From Augochlora pura (lineage: Eukaryota; Arthropoda; Insecta; Hymenoptera; Halictidae), in the NCBI RefSeq assembly GCF_028453695.1, contig NC_135782.1:3286001-3350000 (forward strand): a stretch of 64,000 nucleotides of DNA, given 5' to 3'. Positions 61,973 to 64,000 of the stretch are shown here, one piece after another; positions within the stretch are counted from its first letter, which is position 1; the number at the start of each line of letters is the position of its first letter. The notes beneath the pieces were generated by a model that was given only the letters and a program-made list of their open reading frames with translations, was not told where the DNA came from and did no database searches. The translations under genes and the position numbers were made by a program.

Positions 61973-64000
61973 TTATAAATGCTGGTAAACTGAAGTTGAC
62001 ATTTGAAAAATAAAATAAGTTGTTTAAGAAGTTTAAGAAACACGTATGAGTTTAAAACGATCGGGTTTTATAATTATTTATTTGCAGACATTTATTTCCT
62101 TCGACGATTAATTCCACGCGTGGAACAATTCTTTTTCGCGGTAAAGAAAGCTTTGAAATTTAGTTAACAATTTTTAGTAAAGAAAGGGGTGGAAATGAGA
62201 GACGATCGTAGCTGATTATAATTTTTATTGCGGTGGAATAAATAAAATAATACGCACATTGCTCGAATACATCGATGCCGCGTTACGCGCGACAGTGTCT
62301 TTAATACTTCGCCTAGCGCTAGTTACAACGGAATAAATAAATAAATAAGTCACATAGAAAAATGTTCGAACGGTATAACCTAATCGCATCGATGTCATGG
62401 AACGACGCGGACCCGACTCTGACTTCCGTCTAATTGGCAATAACAATTTTGTCTCGTCGTTAACGCCAATCAACGATGAATGCCTCCGAGCGCGGCGAAC
62501 CATTCGACAAGAAAACTGTACAATAGAATAAATAATAATAATAATACGGATCACATAGTACGTAGAATAATACGAAGAGCCGCGTGGCTTGTGCTCGATT
62601 AATTAACTAACTCGCCGGATGAATTACGCCGATGGAAAAAATAAAAAACTCATGGAAATGACGCGACGAAGACCGTGCACGAATCTCTGCGCTCGCGGCG
62701 CAAATTTTGCGCTCGCGAGGAAAAAATAATATAATCGTTCGAGCAGAATTCGGCAACGTTTGCACAGCCTCACGTGTTCTATGAACAATCGAGAAAACGA
62801 CGCGAGCACGGTCGCGACGATTTTAACGGAACGGGGGGGATCCGGTGAAACTCTGATCGTTGTCAAGACGCACTAAAATACGCACAGTGGCTTAACGGGG
62901 TTGGCTCGCGACGAGATCCGATCGAGCACCCGACGTTTCACGATGCTGGAAACAATTGTTATCGACGCGCAATTATCGTGGAACAAATCTAACAATTCAT
63001 TCGTTCGATTAATTAATTAATTAGTTATCTAGGTGACTCGATCGCTTCGCACTCTGCAACCCTTCGAGGGCCTGGATCGGGACGTCGATTCGTCGATGCG
63101 CTTTTCAACTCAGAATTCATCTTCAAATATTCGTTGAAATTCATTGAAATTCGTTAAATTAATCTACGGAACAACATCGCATAAATTCGAATTCGATTGT
63201 TCTTGTTAAATCGTTTATAACAGTCGGTGGACTGCGACTTGTAATTTTTCTTCTAAATTACACAAAAATATACGAAAAATATATATATATATTTATTTAA
63301 TATCTAATAATACGATATATATATATATATTTAATTTATTATTTGTGTAATTTAGGATAAGATATATATATTTAATACTTAACAACCTCTGCGTTTAATA
63401 CGATTTTTATTCTAAATTACACAAGTTTATACAGAGAAAGATATATATATTTTATATTTAATAATGCAATATATATTTGATCTATCAGCATGTGTAATTT
63501 AGGATAAAAATGTGTGTATATATTTAATATTTAATAATACCAAATATATATGTTTAATATATCGTAAATCTCTGTAATTTTTTAATGCGTAACTTCAAAA
63601 CGAAAATTGAATAAATAGGTTGCAAAAGCAAAATAAATAATTTACCGACTATCATAAAAAAAAGGAACGAAGATCCTGGAGAAATTCGTCGAATTTCAGA
63701 AAATATTCGAGTTCGACAAAGTCGCTGAATTATCGCGAACGTTAACGTTCAATAAATACTATAATCAGATTCAACGCTCTTAAGCCACTGTAAGGCGAAC
63801 GGATACGAAACTAAACCTATAGCGAATCGAGATACACGGTGACGTGTCGCGGATCGCGATCGATCAAGAGATCACGGCGTCGTCGGACGGCCGGCGATCC
63901 TCGAGCGTGCGCGACGCTTCCGGTCGGGGACGCGCCATTTCTCGCCGTCGTCGAGAACGGGAACTCGTCGCTCAAAAATATTTAAATAATCTATTATTAA
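61973..64000. other. No gene seen
   Basis: AT-rich with homeodomain-like TAATTAATTAATTAG at 63,008, the inverted repeats at 63,250-63,510, and a GC-rich end. ORFs on the minus strand at 62,225-62,554 and 62,624-62,866 lack support. Confidence 0.45.
63250..63510. repeat. Alternating inverted repeats around AT microsatellites
   Basis: CTAAATTACACAA (about 63,254 and 63,412) alternates with TGTGTAATTTAG (about 63,344 and 63,490). Each pair encloses an AT dinucleotide tract, giving two successive potential hairpins. Confidence 0.65.

Noticed and set aside
21..64000. CRISPR arrays, bacterial operons, riboswitches or an integrated virus
   Set aside because: The tandem repeats lack unique spacers of constant length, there are no long single-exon genes, and splice sites plus a nuclear tRNA show a eukaryotic genome. 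No viral protein was recognised.

Overview
The window looks like a gene-poor stretch of insect nuclear genome. It has long AT-rich tracts, GC-rich and CpG-rich islands (many CG and CGCG runs), abundant CT/GA microsatellites, small non-autonomous transposons, and one intron-containing gene with canonical GT/AG splice sites. CpG abundance, short microsatellites and the TTAA-flanked CCCTTTGCACTCGA elements fit an aculeate hymenopteran such as a bee or relative. That assignment is an inference from style; no sequence here proves it.

Layout. Positions 1-42,300 hold no gene I can support. They contain microsatellites, degenerate AT-rich arrays with periods of about 20-35 bp, and three dispersed repeat families. 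Family 1 is a TTAA-bounded piggyBac-like MITE, seen as half-elements at about 1.1, 23.1, 33.1, 35.3, 41.2, 42.3 and 53.4 kb. Family 2 is a modular 'monomer' repeat at 8.9-9.4, 12.2-12.8, 16.7-17.2, 18.4-18.8 and 36.3-36.6 kb. Family 3 is a foldback element with TIRs at 2.96-3.47 kb plus a truncated copy at 31 kb. Around 42.36-44.86 kb there is a possible pair of divergent 5' exons, a minus-strand exon with a perfect AAG|GTAAGT donor and a plus-strand exon with a GAT|GTAAGT donor; both are tentative. A tRNA-Val(UAC) gene on the minus strand lies at 50,046-50,117.

The main find is a five-exon minus-strand gene at about 51.06-56.18 kb. It has a TATA box and initiator, a signal peptide, a furin site (RQKR), a 37-residue peptide ending in Val followed by an amidation glycine, a second RRKR site, and a second peptide beginning SVFE. 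All four introns are in phase 2, so every internal exon is a symmetric cassette. This is a classic neuropeptide or hormone prepropeptide. By eye, both mature peptides begin like vertebrate parathyroid hormone/PTHrP (S-V-x-E; S-[DE]-x-[QR]-L), so I propose a PTH-like hormone precursor carrying two paralogous peptides. That identity is inference.

From 56.2 to 64 kb there is again no confident gene. This part holds a 300-bp AAGCN pentanucleotide array, a 20-bp tandem array, AT-rich inverted repeats, and two weak exon-like islands at 60.5 and 61.7 kb.
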